A stretch of 64,000 nt of DNA, taken from the NCBI GenBank assembly GCA_015063135.1, contig SUTA01000001.1:106791-170790 (forward strand), written 5' to 3'. Under the pieces are notes generated by a model, which was not told the origin of the DNA, did no database searches, and was given only the letters and a program-made list of their open reading frames with translations. The DNA is from Thermoplasmata archaeon. GTDB lineage: Archaea; Thermoplasmatota; Thermoplasmata; Methanomassiliicoccales; Methanomethylophilaceae. The position numbers were made by a program, and so were the translations under genes. Positions 1 through 8,710 of this stretch are shown piece after piece (position 1 is the first letter of the stretch; the number at the start of each line of letters is the position of its first letter).

Positions 1-90
1 GGTTAAGAATGTAAATTCTGAATAGCTCGGAGCTACGATCCGGAGATGCTGGCTAGCTTGATGATTCCTCATTAAACGGTGTTAAGCCAC

Positions 91-101
91 CATTTATCTA
101 C
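91..101 (+). promoter_or_regulatory. TATA-like element for the CobW operon
   Basis: An AT-rich TTTATCTA element lies about 25 nt upstream of the CobW start codon. This is the usual archaeal TATA-to-start distance for a leaderless or short-leader mRNA. It would drive the overlapping CobW and His-rich genes. Inferred from position and composition only. Confidence 0.45.
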
Positions 102-122
102 TTTTACTAACTAAACCGCCTT

Positions 123-710
123 ATGTATGTCTACATTCTGGGCGGGTTCCTGGGAAGCGGGAAGACCACCCTCCTGATGAAATTGGCATCCATGTACACC
201 AAGCGCGGACTGAAGACCGCCCTGCTCGTCAACGAGAGCGGGGAGATCGGAGTGGACGGCGCCACCCTCAAGGCCGAGGGGTACGATGCCATAGAGCTCC
301 CTGACGGGTGCATCTGCTGCTCCCTGTCCGGAACCCTGCAGTCGGCTCTGAAGAACATCAAGAACGACATAGACCCGGACATCATCATCGTCGAGCCCAC
401 CGGCCTGGCCCTCCCCCACAAGGTGAAGGAGCTGGTGCGCGTCTCCATGATCGACGACGACGGGACCTACATCATCGGGATCTGCGACGTGCAGAGGTTC
501 AACGACCTCATCAAGAAGAAGGAGCAGTTCTTCCACATGCAGATGTCTGGGGCGGACTTCGTCCTGATCAACAAGGCCGACCTGGCCAAGCCCGGCCAGA
601 TCGAGGAGATGGAGAAGTACATCCAAGAGCAGTTCCCCGACAAGAAGGTAATGGCGGTGTCCGCGAAAGACGGCACCAACATGGACGCAGTCTACGAGAT
701 GATGAAATGA
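123..710 (+). CDS. CobW/HypB/UreG-family GTPase
   Basis: A short (195 aa) G3E-family P-loop GTPase, probably a cytoplasmic metal chaperone or insertase. The Walker A motif GGFLGSGKTT is at residues 6-15. The CobW metal-binding motif CICC is near residue 63 and the G4 motif NKAD near residue 143. It lacks the long C-terminal CobW domain of bacterial homologs. It ends in TGA that overlaps the ATG of the next gene (ATGA). That neighbour is an extremely His-rich protein and the next is the corrinoid activator RamA, so delivery of cobalt or another metal to methyltransferase maturation is a reasonable inference. The metal itself cannot be read from sequence. Confidence 0.85.
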   Translation: MYVYILGGFLGSGKTTLLMKLASMYTKRGLKTALLVNESGEIGVDGATLKAEGYDAIELPDGCICCSLSGTLQSALKNIKNDIDPDIIIVEPTGLALPHKVKELVRVSMIDDDGTYIIGICDVQRFNDLIKKKEQFFHMQMSGADFVLINKADLAKPGQIEEMEKYIQEQFPDKKVMAVSAKDGTNMDAVYEMMK

Positions 711-1264
711 CCGACCACGAGCACCACCATCACGACGGGGAGGAGTGCCACTGCCACGACCATGAGCACGAGCACCACCACCATGAGCACGAGGCCACGT
801 CCATAGAGCAGGCGGGCGGCTGCGCCGTCGGCCTGACCGGGACCATCACCTGCTGGAACGCCGATGCGGAGGCGAGGTTCGCCAAGGCCCTCGAGAGGGT
901 CGGCCAGTGGGTGGAGCACGAGGCCGGCTGCATGCTCGGCCACATCAAGGCGGCCATCACCCTGGACGACGGCACCGGAATGACGCTCAACCTGATCAAC
1001 ATGGACAACGGCGTGGAGCACCACGGATCCCTGGAGCCCTCTGAGAAGGTCAACTTCACCTTCATGTGCGCCGTGCTGGACGTCGAGGAGCACGACCTGA
1101 GGCACATGATGTTCCACGCGGTGGACGACACCGGCCTGGACTACAAGCTGAACGAGCACGTCGAATGCCACTGCCACGACCATGATCACGATCACGAGCA
1201 CCACCACCATGATCACGACCATGAGCATGGGGACGGGTGCTGCTGCCACCACCACGACGATTGA
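707..1264 (+). CDS. Histidine-rich metal-binding protein
   Basis: A 185-aa protein translationally coupled to the CobW GTPase by a 4-nt ATGA overlap. The ORF track places its start far upstream in frame, but ATG 707 fits the overlap. Both ends are almost pure His/Asp/Glu/Cys: an N-terminal run such as DHEHHHHDGEECHCHDHEHE and a C-terminal run ending in GCCCHHHDD. They flank a soluble central domain of about 110 residues (around 35-145) that I do not recognise. The tails resemble the His-rich stretches of Ni, Zn and Co chaperones, so metal storage or hand-over to the partner GTPase is likely. Specificity is unknown. Confidence 0.75.
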   Translation: MTDHEHHHHDGEECHCHDHEHEHHHHEHEATSIEQAGGCAVGLTGTITCWNADAEARFAKALERVGQWVEHEAGCMLGHIKAAITLDDGTGMTLNLINMDNGVEHHGSLEPSEKVNFTFMCAVLDVEEHDLRHMMFHAVDDTGLDYKLNEHVECHCHDHDHDHEHHHHDHDHEHGDGCCCHHHDD

Positions 1265-1341
1265 AACCGCCGGGCGCCGCGGGGGTCGGATCCCCGCCGC
1301 GCCCCTGTTGAAACCCCTTAGATACATTGGAGGAATGCTCG

Positions 1342-2958
1342 ATGAGATACGGGATATCCCTGGACATAGGGACCAGCGGTACCAGGGCCCACGCCGTGGA
1401 CCTTGACACCGGCAAGATTCTTTCGACCACGGTCACTGAATGCCACCCCCTGCCCGGGGCCAACATCATGGACCACCTGACCTTCTGCATCAACGTCGGG
1501 ACCGACGTGGCGCACAAGATCCTGATAGACACGGCCAACAAGGTGATCGCCTCGCTGGGGATAGACCTGAACAGGGTGGAGAGGGTCAGCATATGCGGGA
1601 ACCCCATCCAGCTGTCCCTGTTCCAGGGCATACCGGTGGACGACCTGGCATTCGCGGGCGAGAACGCCCACAGGGAGAGGGGCATCGTGGACCAGAAGAG
1701 GGACGCGGGTGTGTTCTCCGCCGTGGACGTCGGGCTCAACGTGAGGGACGGCTGCGAGCTGCTGGTGCCCCCGGCGATAAGGCACGAGATAGGCGCGGAC
1801 GCCCTGGCCATGATGTACAAGAGCGGTTTCCTGGAGCAGAAGGAGAACTGCCTGGTCACGGACTACGGTACCAACGCCGAGATGGCCCTGAAGATAGGCG
1901 ACGAAATCTACACCGGGTCCGCCGCCGCGGGACCGGCCATGGAGGGTCAGTCCATCAAGTGCGGGATGCTGGCGGGACCCGGGGCGATATCCGACCTGGA
2001 GTACGACTACCAATGGGTCTGCAAGGTCCTGAACGACGACATAATCCCGGAATCCGGGGACAGGGTGGACTTCGCGTTCGACACCGTGACCCCCGAGGGG
2101 CCCATGTCCGGGAAGGCCATCGGCATCACCGGCACCGGGGTCATCGCGGCCGTCGCCGCCGCCCAGGACGAGCACCTCTGGAGGAAGGGGAAGCTCACCA
2201 CATCCGACGGCAAGCTGCACCTGCAGGACGGGGTCTACATCGACTCCCACGACATCCAGGAGGCCATGAAGGCCATCGGCGCCATGAGGGCCGGCCACTT
2301 CACCCTGCTGGAGCACGCGGGCGTGAAGTTCGAGGACATGAGGATCATGTACATGGCGGGAGCGTCCGGGACCTATGTCGACGCGGTCAAGGCCCGCCAG
2401 GTCGGGCTGCTGCCCCCGTCGTGCGACACCATCTACCAGTACGGCAACACCTCTCTGGCCATGTCCACGGACATCCTAAGGAACCCGGAGCTTCTGGACG
2501 AGCTGCAGGACATCGCCAACGGCATCCGCGCGAACCACATCATGTTCGCAGGTGACAAGATCTTCGAGCAGATCTACATGCAGGAGCTGGCCGTCTGCGA
2601 CGAGGGCATGAGCATGGAGACCTACAACAATAACAACGCGGTCATGGGCATCCAGGCCCTTCCGAAGCCCAAGGGGCACCCGAATGTCATCCGCGTGGTC
2701 CAGAGGGACATCCCCGACCTGGGAGAGAGGGGCCTCACCATCCTGCACGACATCGGGACTGAGCTGAAGGGCTACATGGACGGTTGCATCGGATGTGGCG
2801 TCTGCGAGAAGGAGTGCCCCGAGCACGCCCTGAAGCTCATGGAGGACAAGCAGATCGTCGTCCAGACGAAGAAGTGCCTGGGAACCGCCTGCTACAGATG
2901 CCAGTTCAGCTGCCCCAAGAAGGTCTACAAGTACGACAACCTGAAGCTCAGCTTCTGA
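1342..2958 (+). CDS. ramA: RamA-like corrinoid protein reductive activase
   Basis: A 538-aa ATP-dependent activator that re-reduces the corrinoid of methylamine methyltransferase proteins from Co(II) to Co(I). The N-terminus (MRYGISLDIGTSGTRAHA) is an ASKHA-type nucleotide-binding start, followed by the DUF4445-type body. The C-terminus has two [4Fe-4S] motifs, CIGCGVCEKEC and CLGTACYRCQFSC, near residues 480-525, as in Methanosarcina RamA (about 60 kDa). I chose ATG 1342 because GGAGG lies 8 nt upstream; the ORF-track start at TTG 1327 lies in that ribosome-binding site. It ends in TGA, followed by a GC hairpin. It implies methylotrophic methanogenesis from methylamines. Confidence 0.92.
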   Translation: MRYGISLDIGTSGTRAHAVDLDTGKILSTTVTECHPLPGANIMDHLTFCINVGTDVAHKILIDTANKVIASLGIDLNRVERVSICGNPIQLSLFQGIPVDDLAFAGENAHRERGIVDQKRDAGVFSAVDVGLNVRDGCELLVPPAIRHEIGADALAMMYKSGFLEQKENCLVTDYGTNAEMALKIGDEIYTGSAAAGPAMEGQSIKCGMLAGPGAISDLEYDYQWVCKVLNDDIIPESGDRVDFAFDTVTPEGPMSGKAIGITGTGVIAAVAAAQDEHLWRKGKLTTSDGKLHLQDGVYIDSHDIQEAMKAIGAMRAGHFTLLEHAGVKFEDMRIMYMAGASGTYVDAVKARQVGLLPPSCDTIYQYGNTSLAMSTDILRNPELLDELQDIANGIRANHIMFAGDKIFEQIYMQELAVCDEGMSMETYNNNNAVMGIQALPKPKGHPNVIRVVQRDIPDLGERGLTILHDIGTELKGYMDGCIGCGVCEKECPEHALKLMEDKQIVVQTKKCLGTACYRCQFSCPKKVYKYDNLKLSF

Positions 2959-2966
2959 ACTCAATC

Positions 2967-2988
2967 GCCCGGCGGGAAGCCGCCGGGC
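2967..2988 (+). terminator. Hairpin after ramA
   Basis: A perfect 9-bp GC stem (GCCCGGCGG / CCGCCGGGC) with a GAAG loop sits just after the ramA stop, followed by ACCCCTTTT. It is a plausible transcription terminator or 3'-end-stabilising structure. Confidence 0.6.
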
Positions 2989-3113
2989 CCCATTACCCCT
3001 TTTGTACCGATATACCGCGGCCGTTGCCATCAAAGGATGCACGAAAACGCATGCTGGATGCTGGCATATCGCCCCCCAGTCAGTGAAAAAGGTATGCTAT
3101 TCATCCAGTTTTA

Positions 3114-3150
3114 TCCTAATTAGGAAAAAATTGTATGAATGTATATATAC
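3114..3150 (+). promoter_or_regulatory. Palindromic operator and TATA box of the ABC importer
   Basis: TCCTAATTAGGA (3114-3125) is a perfect 12-bp palindrome flanked by further symmetric T/A runs. The TATA element GTATATATAC follows at 3141-3150, about 35 nt before the start of the binding protein. CCTAA/TTAGG half-sites resemble those bound by DtxR/IdeR-family metal repressors, and related half-sites occur at the feo genes of this window. The regulator is inferred. Confidence 0.55.
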
Positions 3151-3184
3151 CATCCCCAGCTTTCTTCGTTCCAGGTGAAGCACC

Positions 3185-4417
3185 ATGAACACCAAAATCG
3201 TTGCAGTGGCCCTCGTGGCCATCCTGGTCGTCGCCGGTGTCGCCGTTTTCTTCGCATTCGGAGGGAAAGGCGGCAACAGCGAGGACAAGGGACTCAGCAT
3301 CGTCGGTCGCGTCAACTCCGAGGGATCGGGAATCCTCCTGGACCCCTCGCAGAACGTGGACGACTACATGACCATCACTGACGAGCCCATGCTCGGCTCC
3401 TACTCCATCTACAACAAGTCCGAGGACAAGTACTACAACCTCCACGCCAACGGATGGGGCGGCAAGATCTTCGCCACTCCCGGCACAGCGACAATCCAGC
3501 ACGTCCAGCTGATGACGCTGGCATACGGGATGAACCTCAAATGCGTGGCCTACACCGAGGGCGCCACCCTCAAGGCGGACACCCTGTACTACGTCCCCAG
3601 CATCGCATCCTTCGCTGACTTCGTCAACGCCCAGAAGAACACCAACCTCGCCGGATTCATCATCTGGGAGGCCCAGTACTCCGTCGGAGTCGTCAAGGGC
3701 TACACCGGCCTCGTGACCACCAACAGCATCTTCGAGGACCACACCTGCTGCATCATCGGAGCCACCAACAAGTACCTCAACCACAACGAGGAGGCATTCG
3801 TCTCCTTCCTGAGCGTCTACATCAACGCCGTCGACAGGATCAACGCGGCCCTGGCCGACAAGTCCTCCGCCGACTACACCCAGCTCGTCTCCATCGCCAT
3901 GAACAGGGTCACCATGCCCGACGGCATGACCGAGGACGAGAAGAGGCAGGCGATCATCAGCGCCCTTGACAACGTCACATACGTCTACGCCGACAACTCC
4001 TCCGGTTCCCTGAAGAACCTGCAGGCTGACATCGCGGTCCTCGCCGAGAGCCTGTACGAGGTCGGCGCCGTCGAGAAGTCCGCCAAGGACCTCGGGTTCG
4101 ACAGCTACGAGGCCCTTGCCAGCAAGTTCGTCAAGGACTATTACATCAAGGAAGCGCTGCAGATCAACGACGGCAAGCAGGATGCGAAGACCGTCATCAA
4201 CGTCGCCGCCATCAAGGGAGACATACACCAGATCGCCCTGTGGTTCGCCAAGGACACCGGGATGTTCGACGCCAAGAACCTGGACGTCAAGATCTCCCAG
4301 CAGGTCAACGGACCCGGCATCTACACCCAGCTGGCCAACGGAGAGTCCGACATCGGATTCCTCGGAGCGCCCCCGATGACCATCAGGAGCATGAACGCCG
4401 AGCAGATCAAGGCCTGA
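3185..4417 (+). CDS. ABC substrate-binding protein (NitT/TauT/SsuA type), apparently circularly permuted
   Basis: A 410-aa extracytoplasmic binding protein with one N-terminal membrane anchor (residues 5-26). Its parts are in an unusual order. The segment after the anchor (LSIVGRVNSEGSGILLDP, then NLHANGWGGKIFATPGTATI) normally lies after the first third of SsuA/NrtA-like proteins. The segment that normally opens the mature protein (GDIHQIALWFAKDTGMFDAK, then NGESDIGFLGAPPMTIR) is found at residues about 345-405, at the very C-terminus. This is the pattern expected of a circular permutation. Permease and ATPase genes follow, so it is a complete importer. The ligand is unknown; this family covers nitrate, sulfonates, taurine and pyrimidine precursors. 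Confidence 0.85.
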   Translation: MNTKIVAVALVAILVVAGVAVFFAFGGKGGNSEDKGLSIVGRVNSEGSGILLDPSQNVDDYMTITDEPMLGSYSIYNKSEDKYYNLHANGWGGKIFATPGTATIQHVQLMTLAYGMNLKCVAYTEGATLKADTLYYVPSIASFADFVNAQKNTNLAGFIIWEAQYSVGVVKGYTGLVTTNSIFEDHTCCIIGATNKYLNHNEEAFVSFLSVYINAVDRINAALADKSSADYTQLVSIAMNRVTMPDGMTEDEKRQAIISALDNVTYVYADNSSGSLKNLQADIAVLAESLYEVGAVEKSAKDLGFDSYEALASKFVKDYYIKEALQINDGKQDAKTVINVAAIKGDIHQIALWFAKDTGMFDAKNLDVKISQQVNGPGIYTQLANGESDIGFLGAPPMTIRSMNAEQIKA

Positions 4418-4455
4418 GCGATAGGTAATAAGTAAGGTAAAGGATACTGGTCGCA

Positions 4456-5262
4456 ATGCATCTGTTCAAGTTCGATGAGAACAACCGCAGGGACCGCATA
4501 CTGCGCATGGCGCTCATAGTGGCGGTCTCCCTGCTGACATTCCTGGTGGTGTGGTGGATCGTCACCATACTGCTGGACAACGTCAACTTCCCGACGCCGG
4601 ACAGGGTCTTCGAGGCCCTTTACAACCTCATCGTCTACGGCGACAGAATGGGCGGGCACTCCCTCTGGGAGTACCTGGCGACCAGCCTCGCCACCTTCAT
4701 CGAGGGGTTCCTCATGGCTATAGTGGTAGCAATCCCGCTCGGCCTGCTCCTCGGCTACATCAAACCCGTAAGGGAGTTCATCACGCCCTGGATCGAGGTG
4801 CTCCGCCCCATCGCGCCCATCGCGTGGGCTCCCATCTTCATCATCTCCTTCGGCTCGGCCATGGGATCCGCCCTGGTAGTGTTCGTTGGAATCGTCTTCC
4901 CTCTGCTGACGAGCATCATCTTCGGCGTGCAGAGGATAGACAAGAACTGGCTGGACGCCTCCAAGACCCTGGGGGCCAGCCAGGGGCAGATCTTCTGCAA
5001 GGTTGTCCTGCCCGCGACCGTCCCGTACATCCTGAACGGTATGAAGGTCGGACTCGGGATCGGCTGGATGTGCATCGTAGCAGCCGAGATGTACAAGAGG
5101 ACCGGGGGCATCGGGCAGTTCCTCGTCGATGCTGTGAACAACGGACAGATGTCGACGGCCTTCGCGATCATCATAGTGATAGCCGTGCTCGGAATACTGA
5201 CCACGGGAGTGGCCGAGTACGTGAGCAAGTACGTTTCACGCAGAATGGGGTTGGACGCATGA
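4456..5262 (+). CDS. ABC transporter permease (NitT/TauT type)
   Basis: A 268-aa integral membrane permease of the SsuC/NrtB/TauC group with about six predicted transmembrane segments. A recognisable EAA-type cytoplasmic loop (DASKTLGASQGQIFCKVVLP) near residues 170-190 contacts the ATPase. It follows the binding protein by 38 nt and its TGA overlaps the ATPase ATG (ATGA), so the three genes form one operon. It moves the unknown ligand across the cytoplasmic membrane. Confidence 0.88.
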   Translation: MHLFKFDENNRRDRILRMALIVAVSLLTFLVVWWIVTILLDNVNFPTPDRVFEALYNLIVYGDRMGGHSLWEYLATSLATFIEGFLMAIVVAIPLGLLLGYIKPVREFITPWIEVLRPIAPIAWAPIFIISFGSAMGSALVVFVGIVFPLLTSIIFGVQRIDKNWLDASKTLGASQGQIFCKVVLPATVPYILNGMKVGLGIGWMCIVAAEMYKRTGGIGQFLVDAVNNGQMSTAFAIIIVIAVLGILTTGVAEYVSKYVSRRMGLDA

Positions 5263-6113
5263 GCGAGGAGATAGTCATCAAAGGGAAGAGGTTCAGTTCG
5301 GCGGACAGGGTCCGTGCGGACCGCACCGACAAGCTCTACGAGCACATCCCCGAGGGGGAGCCCCTCGTCAAGATCGAGAACCTGAACGTGACGTACCGCA
5401 CCGACGAGAAGACCACGGTGGCCGTGGACAACCTGTCCTTCAACATAATGAAGGGGGAGCTCGTCGCTATAGTAGGCCCCTCCGGATGCGGGAAGTCCAC
5501 CATCCTCAGGTGCATCTCCGGGCTGCTGCAGCCCACGTCCGGCACCATCATGATCGGCGACAAGGAGTGCACCACCGCGGGATCGGACAGGGGTATGGTC
5601 TTCCAGGACTTCGCCCTGTTCCCCTGGAGGTCGGTCAGGCAGAACGTGGAGTTCGGCCTGGAGATCGCAGGGGTTCCGAAGGAGGAGCGTCACGAGAGGT
5701 CCGAGAGGTACCTCAAGGCCATGGGCCTGCAGGAGTTCGCCGATGCCAGGGTGCACGAGCTATCCGGTGGCATGAAGCAGAGGGTGGGCATCGCCAGGGC
5801 GATGATCATGCACCCCGCGGTGATCCTCATGGATGAGCCCTTCGGCGCTCTCGATGCGCAGACCAGGAACATCCTTCAGGAGAGCCTGGTGAAGGTACTG
5901 AAGAACTCGCCGAGGACCATCGTCTTCGTCACCCACTCGGTGGACGAGGCCCTGTACCTGGCAGACCGCGTGCTGATCCTCTCCAAGAGGCCGGCCACGA
6001 TACACGCCATCCTGGAGGTTCCCGGGGAACGCCCGCGCGAGAGGACGTCGCCAGAGTTCATCCAGATGAGGCAGGAGATCCTCAGCTATCTCCAGTCGCA
6101 GAACACGCTGCGA
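5259..6113 (+). CDS. ABC transporter ATP-binding protein (NitT/TauT type), CGA-terminated
   Basis: A 284-aa importer ATPase. Walker A GPSGCGKST is near residue 75, the signature LSGGMKQR near 168, and Walker B VILMDEPFGALD near 190, followed by the H-loop THSVDEAL. The ORF track continues to 6647, but the family ends about here (..LSYLQSQNTL). The next codon, at 6111, is CGA, and a GC hairpin follows only 19 nt later. I therefore end the gene at CGA, giving a normal length. With the standard code it would be fused to the DUF6951-like protein downstream. Confidence 0.88.
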
Positions 6114-6131
6114 TTCGCTAACGTTTTTCAT

Positions 6132-6148
6132 GGGGCCCTCAGGGCCCC
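6132..6148 (+). terminator. Hairpin after the ABC importer operon
   Basis: GGGGCCC-TCA-GGGCCCC is a perfect 7-bp stem lying 19 nt past the presumed CGA stop of the ATPase gene. Its position supports translation ending at CGA, since a standard-code ORF would run through it. Confidence 0.6.
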
Positions 6149-6206
6149 GTTCTCCCTTCTATACGTCTCCTTTAACTACGCATACCCCGATTCCGTCCCG
6201 ATAACC

Positions 6207-6533
6207 ATGTCCGACGAATGCACGATCACCGTGATGGCTGGCGTATGCGCCATGACCACCAAAATCCACGCCAAGATGAACGACGACATGTCCGTCACCC
6301 TTGAGATCGAGACCGACTGCCCCCAGATCAAGAAGGGGCTGGAGGCCGAGCCCATACCCGTGGGGATGCCCTGGGACGAGGTCGGGACCCCTATGATCGA
6401 GTCCGGCATCTACAAATGGGCCTCCGAGCACCTCAGGCACACCGCCTGCCCCGTTCCCTGCTGCGTCATCAAGGCGATCGAGGCTGCCGGCGGGCTGGGG
6501 CTGAAGAAGGACCCCGTGATAAAGATAGAGCGA
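6207..6533 (+). CDS. DUF6951-like small methanogen protein, CGA-terminated
   Basis: A 108-aa acidic protein with several Cys residues (VCAMTTK, ETDCPQIK, HTACPVPCCVIKAIE). It resembles the small DUF6951 proteins common in methanogens, whose function is not known to me. The start is ATG 6207, after a short spacer with a weak AT element. The in-frame codon after DPVIKIE is CGA at 6531, which gives the length expected of the family. The ORF track instead joins it to the ABC ATPase upstream and extends it by about 38 low-complexity residues. The regularly placed cysteines suggest metal or cluster binding. Confidence 0.65.
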
Positions 6534-6663
6534 GCGTCTAGCACCATCATGCCAGCCCCCTCCAGGCCGCCAGATGCACCGATCGTTGCCTGGACGGCGC
6601 CCTTTCGAATATCCAGCAAAAACCCTTTTTTATATCCTATATTCTAACCGACCTCCGATTGCC

Positions 6664-7875
6664 ATGCAGACGAAGATCAAAGCTTCGAGAAGGTCCCTGG
6701 GTATGAACTATGCCATCCGCGAGGTAACTGTCCCCGCCGCCCAGGCCGCCGCCAACGGCAAGAAGCTCCTCCGCCTGAACATCGGCGATCCCAACAAGTG
6801 GGACTTCCAGACCCCCGAGTACTTCAAGGCCACCCTCCGCGCCGCCGTGGACGAGGTGGACAACGGGTACGGCGACTCCCAGGGTGAGCCCGACCTCCGC
6901 GATGCCATCGTCGTCAGGGAGCACGAGAAGAACGGGATCAACATCACATCAGACGACGTCTACGTCACCGCCGGCGTCAGCGAGTGCATCAACATGCTCA
7001 TGGGCACGTTCTTGGAGCCCGGCGACCAGATCCTGGTCCCCGGCCCCGGATACCCCTCCTACGCCCAGTACATCAACTTCTACGAGGGGCAGACCATCCC
7101 CTACAGGATGATCGAGGAGGAGGACTGGAGGCCCGATGTCGACATGATCCGCAAGAGGATAACCGACAGCACCAAGGCGCTGATCCTGATCAACCCCAAC
7201 AACCCCACCGGCGCCGAGTACGAGGAGAAGGACCTCCGCGCCATAGGGGACATCGCCGCAGAGTACGGCATCCCGATCATATCCGACGAGATCTACGACA
7301 AGATCGTCTTCGACGGGGAGTTCTACTCCATGTCCAAGCTGCCCTCCGACGTCCCGAGGATCATCCTCAACGGGTTCTCCAAGGTGAACCTCATGCCTGG
7401 ATGGAGGGTCGGCTACTGCTACTTCATGGACGAGGCCGGCCTCATGGACGACATCCGCACCGGCTTCATGAAGCAGATGCGCGCCAGGATCTGCCCCAAC
7501 GTCCCCTGCCAGGCCGCCGCCAGAGCGTCCCTGCAGGGCCCCCAGGACTACATCGTGGAGATGAACAGGAAGCTCAAGGAGCGCGCCGACTTCACGTACA
7601 AGAGGCTCAACGAGATCGACGGCATCTCCACTAGGAAGGCCAAGGGGGCGCTCTACATGTTCCCCAGGATCGACCTCTCCGGTACCCCGTGGAAGAACGA
7701 CTACGGATTCGTCCACGACCTGATCATGGAGGAGGGAGTGGTGCTGGTGCACGGTTCCGGGTTCTGCGAGGAGTTCGGGCAGGACCACTTCAGGACCATC
7801 CTGCTGGCGCCTCAGCCGGTGCTCGAGGAGGCCTACGACAAGCTGGAGTCGTTCCTCGGCAGGCACAGGCAGCGA
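6664..7875 (+). CDS. PLP-dependent class I/II aminotransferase (alanine/aspartate type), CGA-terminated
   Basis: A 403-aa fold-type I aminotransferase. The PLP-lysine motif SKVNLMPGWRVGY is near residue 240, with NPNNPTGA near 180 and SDEIYDKIVFDG near 208. The start at ATG 6664 lies downstream of the TATA-like TTTATATCC around 6628. The frame reads through a single CGA at 7873 into about 55 residues with no family character, whereas the protein up to ..ESFLGRHRQ has the normal family length. That CGA is the only CGA codon in the frame among more than 400 codons. The substrate could be alanine, aspartate or another 2-oxo acid. Confidence 0.85.
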
Positions 7876-8130
7876 TCCTCCGTCCTTTCGCATCAATCGC
7901 AGCGGCCCCGCTGTCGTTCCTACCTATCGAGGCGGGGCCTGCACGATATGTCCGGAAGCACCGCTTATCCTAGCGTCAGCCTTGGACATAACTTACCACC
8001 ATTGGCTGAATTATCCATCATCTACATGAATATGACATAGCATCTTTTTCAATATTGATTCCTCAACATTTTATGTCTGGATGCAGAAAATTTGCCATTT
8101 TCAATCAGGAATTCTCCGATTTTCACGAGG
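7876..8130. other. Intergenic spacer
   Basis: About 255 bases between the aminotransferase CGA and the operator of the zinc-ribbon gene. The sequence turns AT-rich towards its 3' half. I see no gene, tRNA or strong hairpin in it. Confidence 0.5.
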
Positions 8131-8163
8131 TTGGATGGTTCCATCATCCAAACCCTTATATAC
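8131..8163 (+). promoter_or_regulatory. Palindromic operator and TATA box of the zinc-ribbon gene
   Basis: TTGGATG-N7-CATCCAA (8131-8151) is a perfect inverted repeat directly upstream of the TATA element CTTATATAC (8155-8163). A protein bound there would block TBP/TFB access. The downstream gene encodes a putative DNA-binding protein, so autoregulation is possible. Confidence 0.5.
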
Positions 8164-8203
8164 AGTCCTCCCCATTCTTCGGACAACATCCGAGGGTATG
8201 GAC

Positions 8204-8644
8204 ATGTCCAATGATAGGTCGATGGATAAGGTATGCGGGAGGTGCGGTCACACCTGGATCAGCTTCAAGGAGACCCCCGCGCGCTGCCCGTCCTGCGGCA
8301 CTTACCATTGGAACGGGGAGTCCGTGACGAACACATGCGCCTCATGTGGTCACACGTGGTTCCCCAGGTCGTCCCGCGTGCCCCTTAGGTGCCCTAAATG
8401 CAAGACGAGATCTTGGGCCTCCGGCTCCGCGAGGGGAAGGAGGGGTTACGTCGACTGCAAGGACGAGGATTCCCGCCGCATAATCGATCTGTACATGAAA
8501 GGGAAGGGCTGCGTTGCCATTGCCATTGAGACAGGGCTGTCCCTCTCCGAGATCGTGGACACGGTCAAGGCGGGCATCTCCGACGGGCGCGCTCCGAGGA
8601 TGCGAACGAAACGGCTTATGCAACTGCTCGTTGTAGACCTCTGA
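8204..8644 (+). CDS. Double zinc-ribbon / HTH protein
   Basis: A 146-aa protein with two tandem zinc ribbons (CGRCGHTW..CPSCGTYHW and CASCGHTW..CPKCKTRSW) in the first 75 residues. The C-terminal domain contains a likely helix-turn-helix (GCVAIAIETGLSLSEIVDTV). ATG 8204 is chosen because GAGGG lies 7 nt upstream; ATG 8198 is the alternative. A three-ribbon paralog with the same HTH lies at 53.7 kb. The repeated CxxCGxTW..CPxCxxxxW unit suggests a local family of DNA-binding regulators. Targets are unknown. It ends in TGA followed by a hairpin and a T-run. Confidence 0.65.
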   Translation: MSNDRSMDKVCGRCGHTWISFKETPARCPSCGTYHWNGESVTNTCASCGHTWFPRSSRVPLRCPKCKTRSWASGSARGRRGYVDCKDEDSRRIIDLYMKGKGCVAIAIETGLSLSEIVDTVKAGISDGRAPRMRTKRLMQLLVVDL

Positions 8645-8651
8645 AAAACCA

Positions 8652-8670
8652 GGACGGCGGCCAACCGTCC
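8652..8670 (+). terminator. Hairpin plus T-run
   Basis: GGACGG and CCGTCC pair around a short loop just after the zinc-ribbon stop, followed by CTTTCCTTTTTT. This fits a terminator between convergent genes. Confidence 0.6.
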
Positions 8671-8710
8671 CATCTTTCCTTTTTTATCCCATCATCATGC
8701 CGGCAGGCCG

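Noticed and set aside
4551-6647. ABC ATPase fused to a DUF domain
   Set aside because: The linker contains a GC hairpin and intergenic-looking sequence directly after CGA 6111; both parts have family-normal lengths when CGA terminates.
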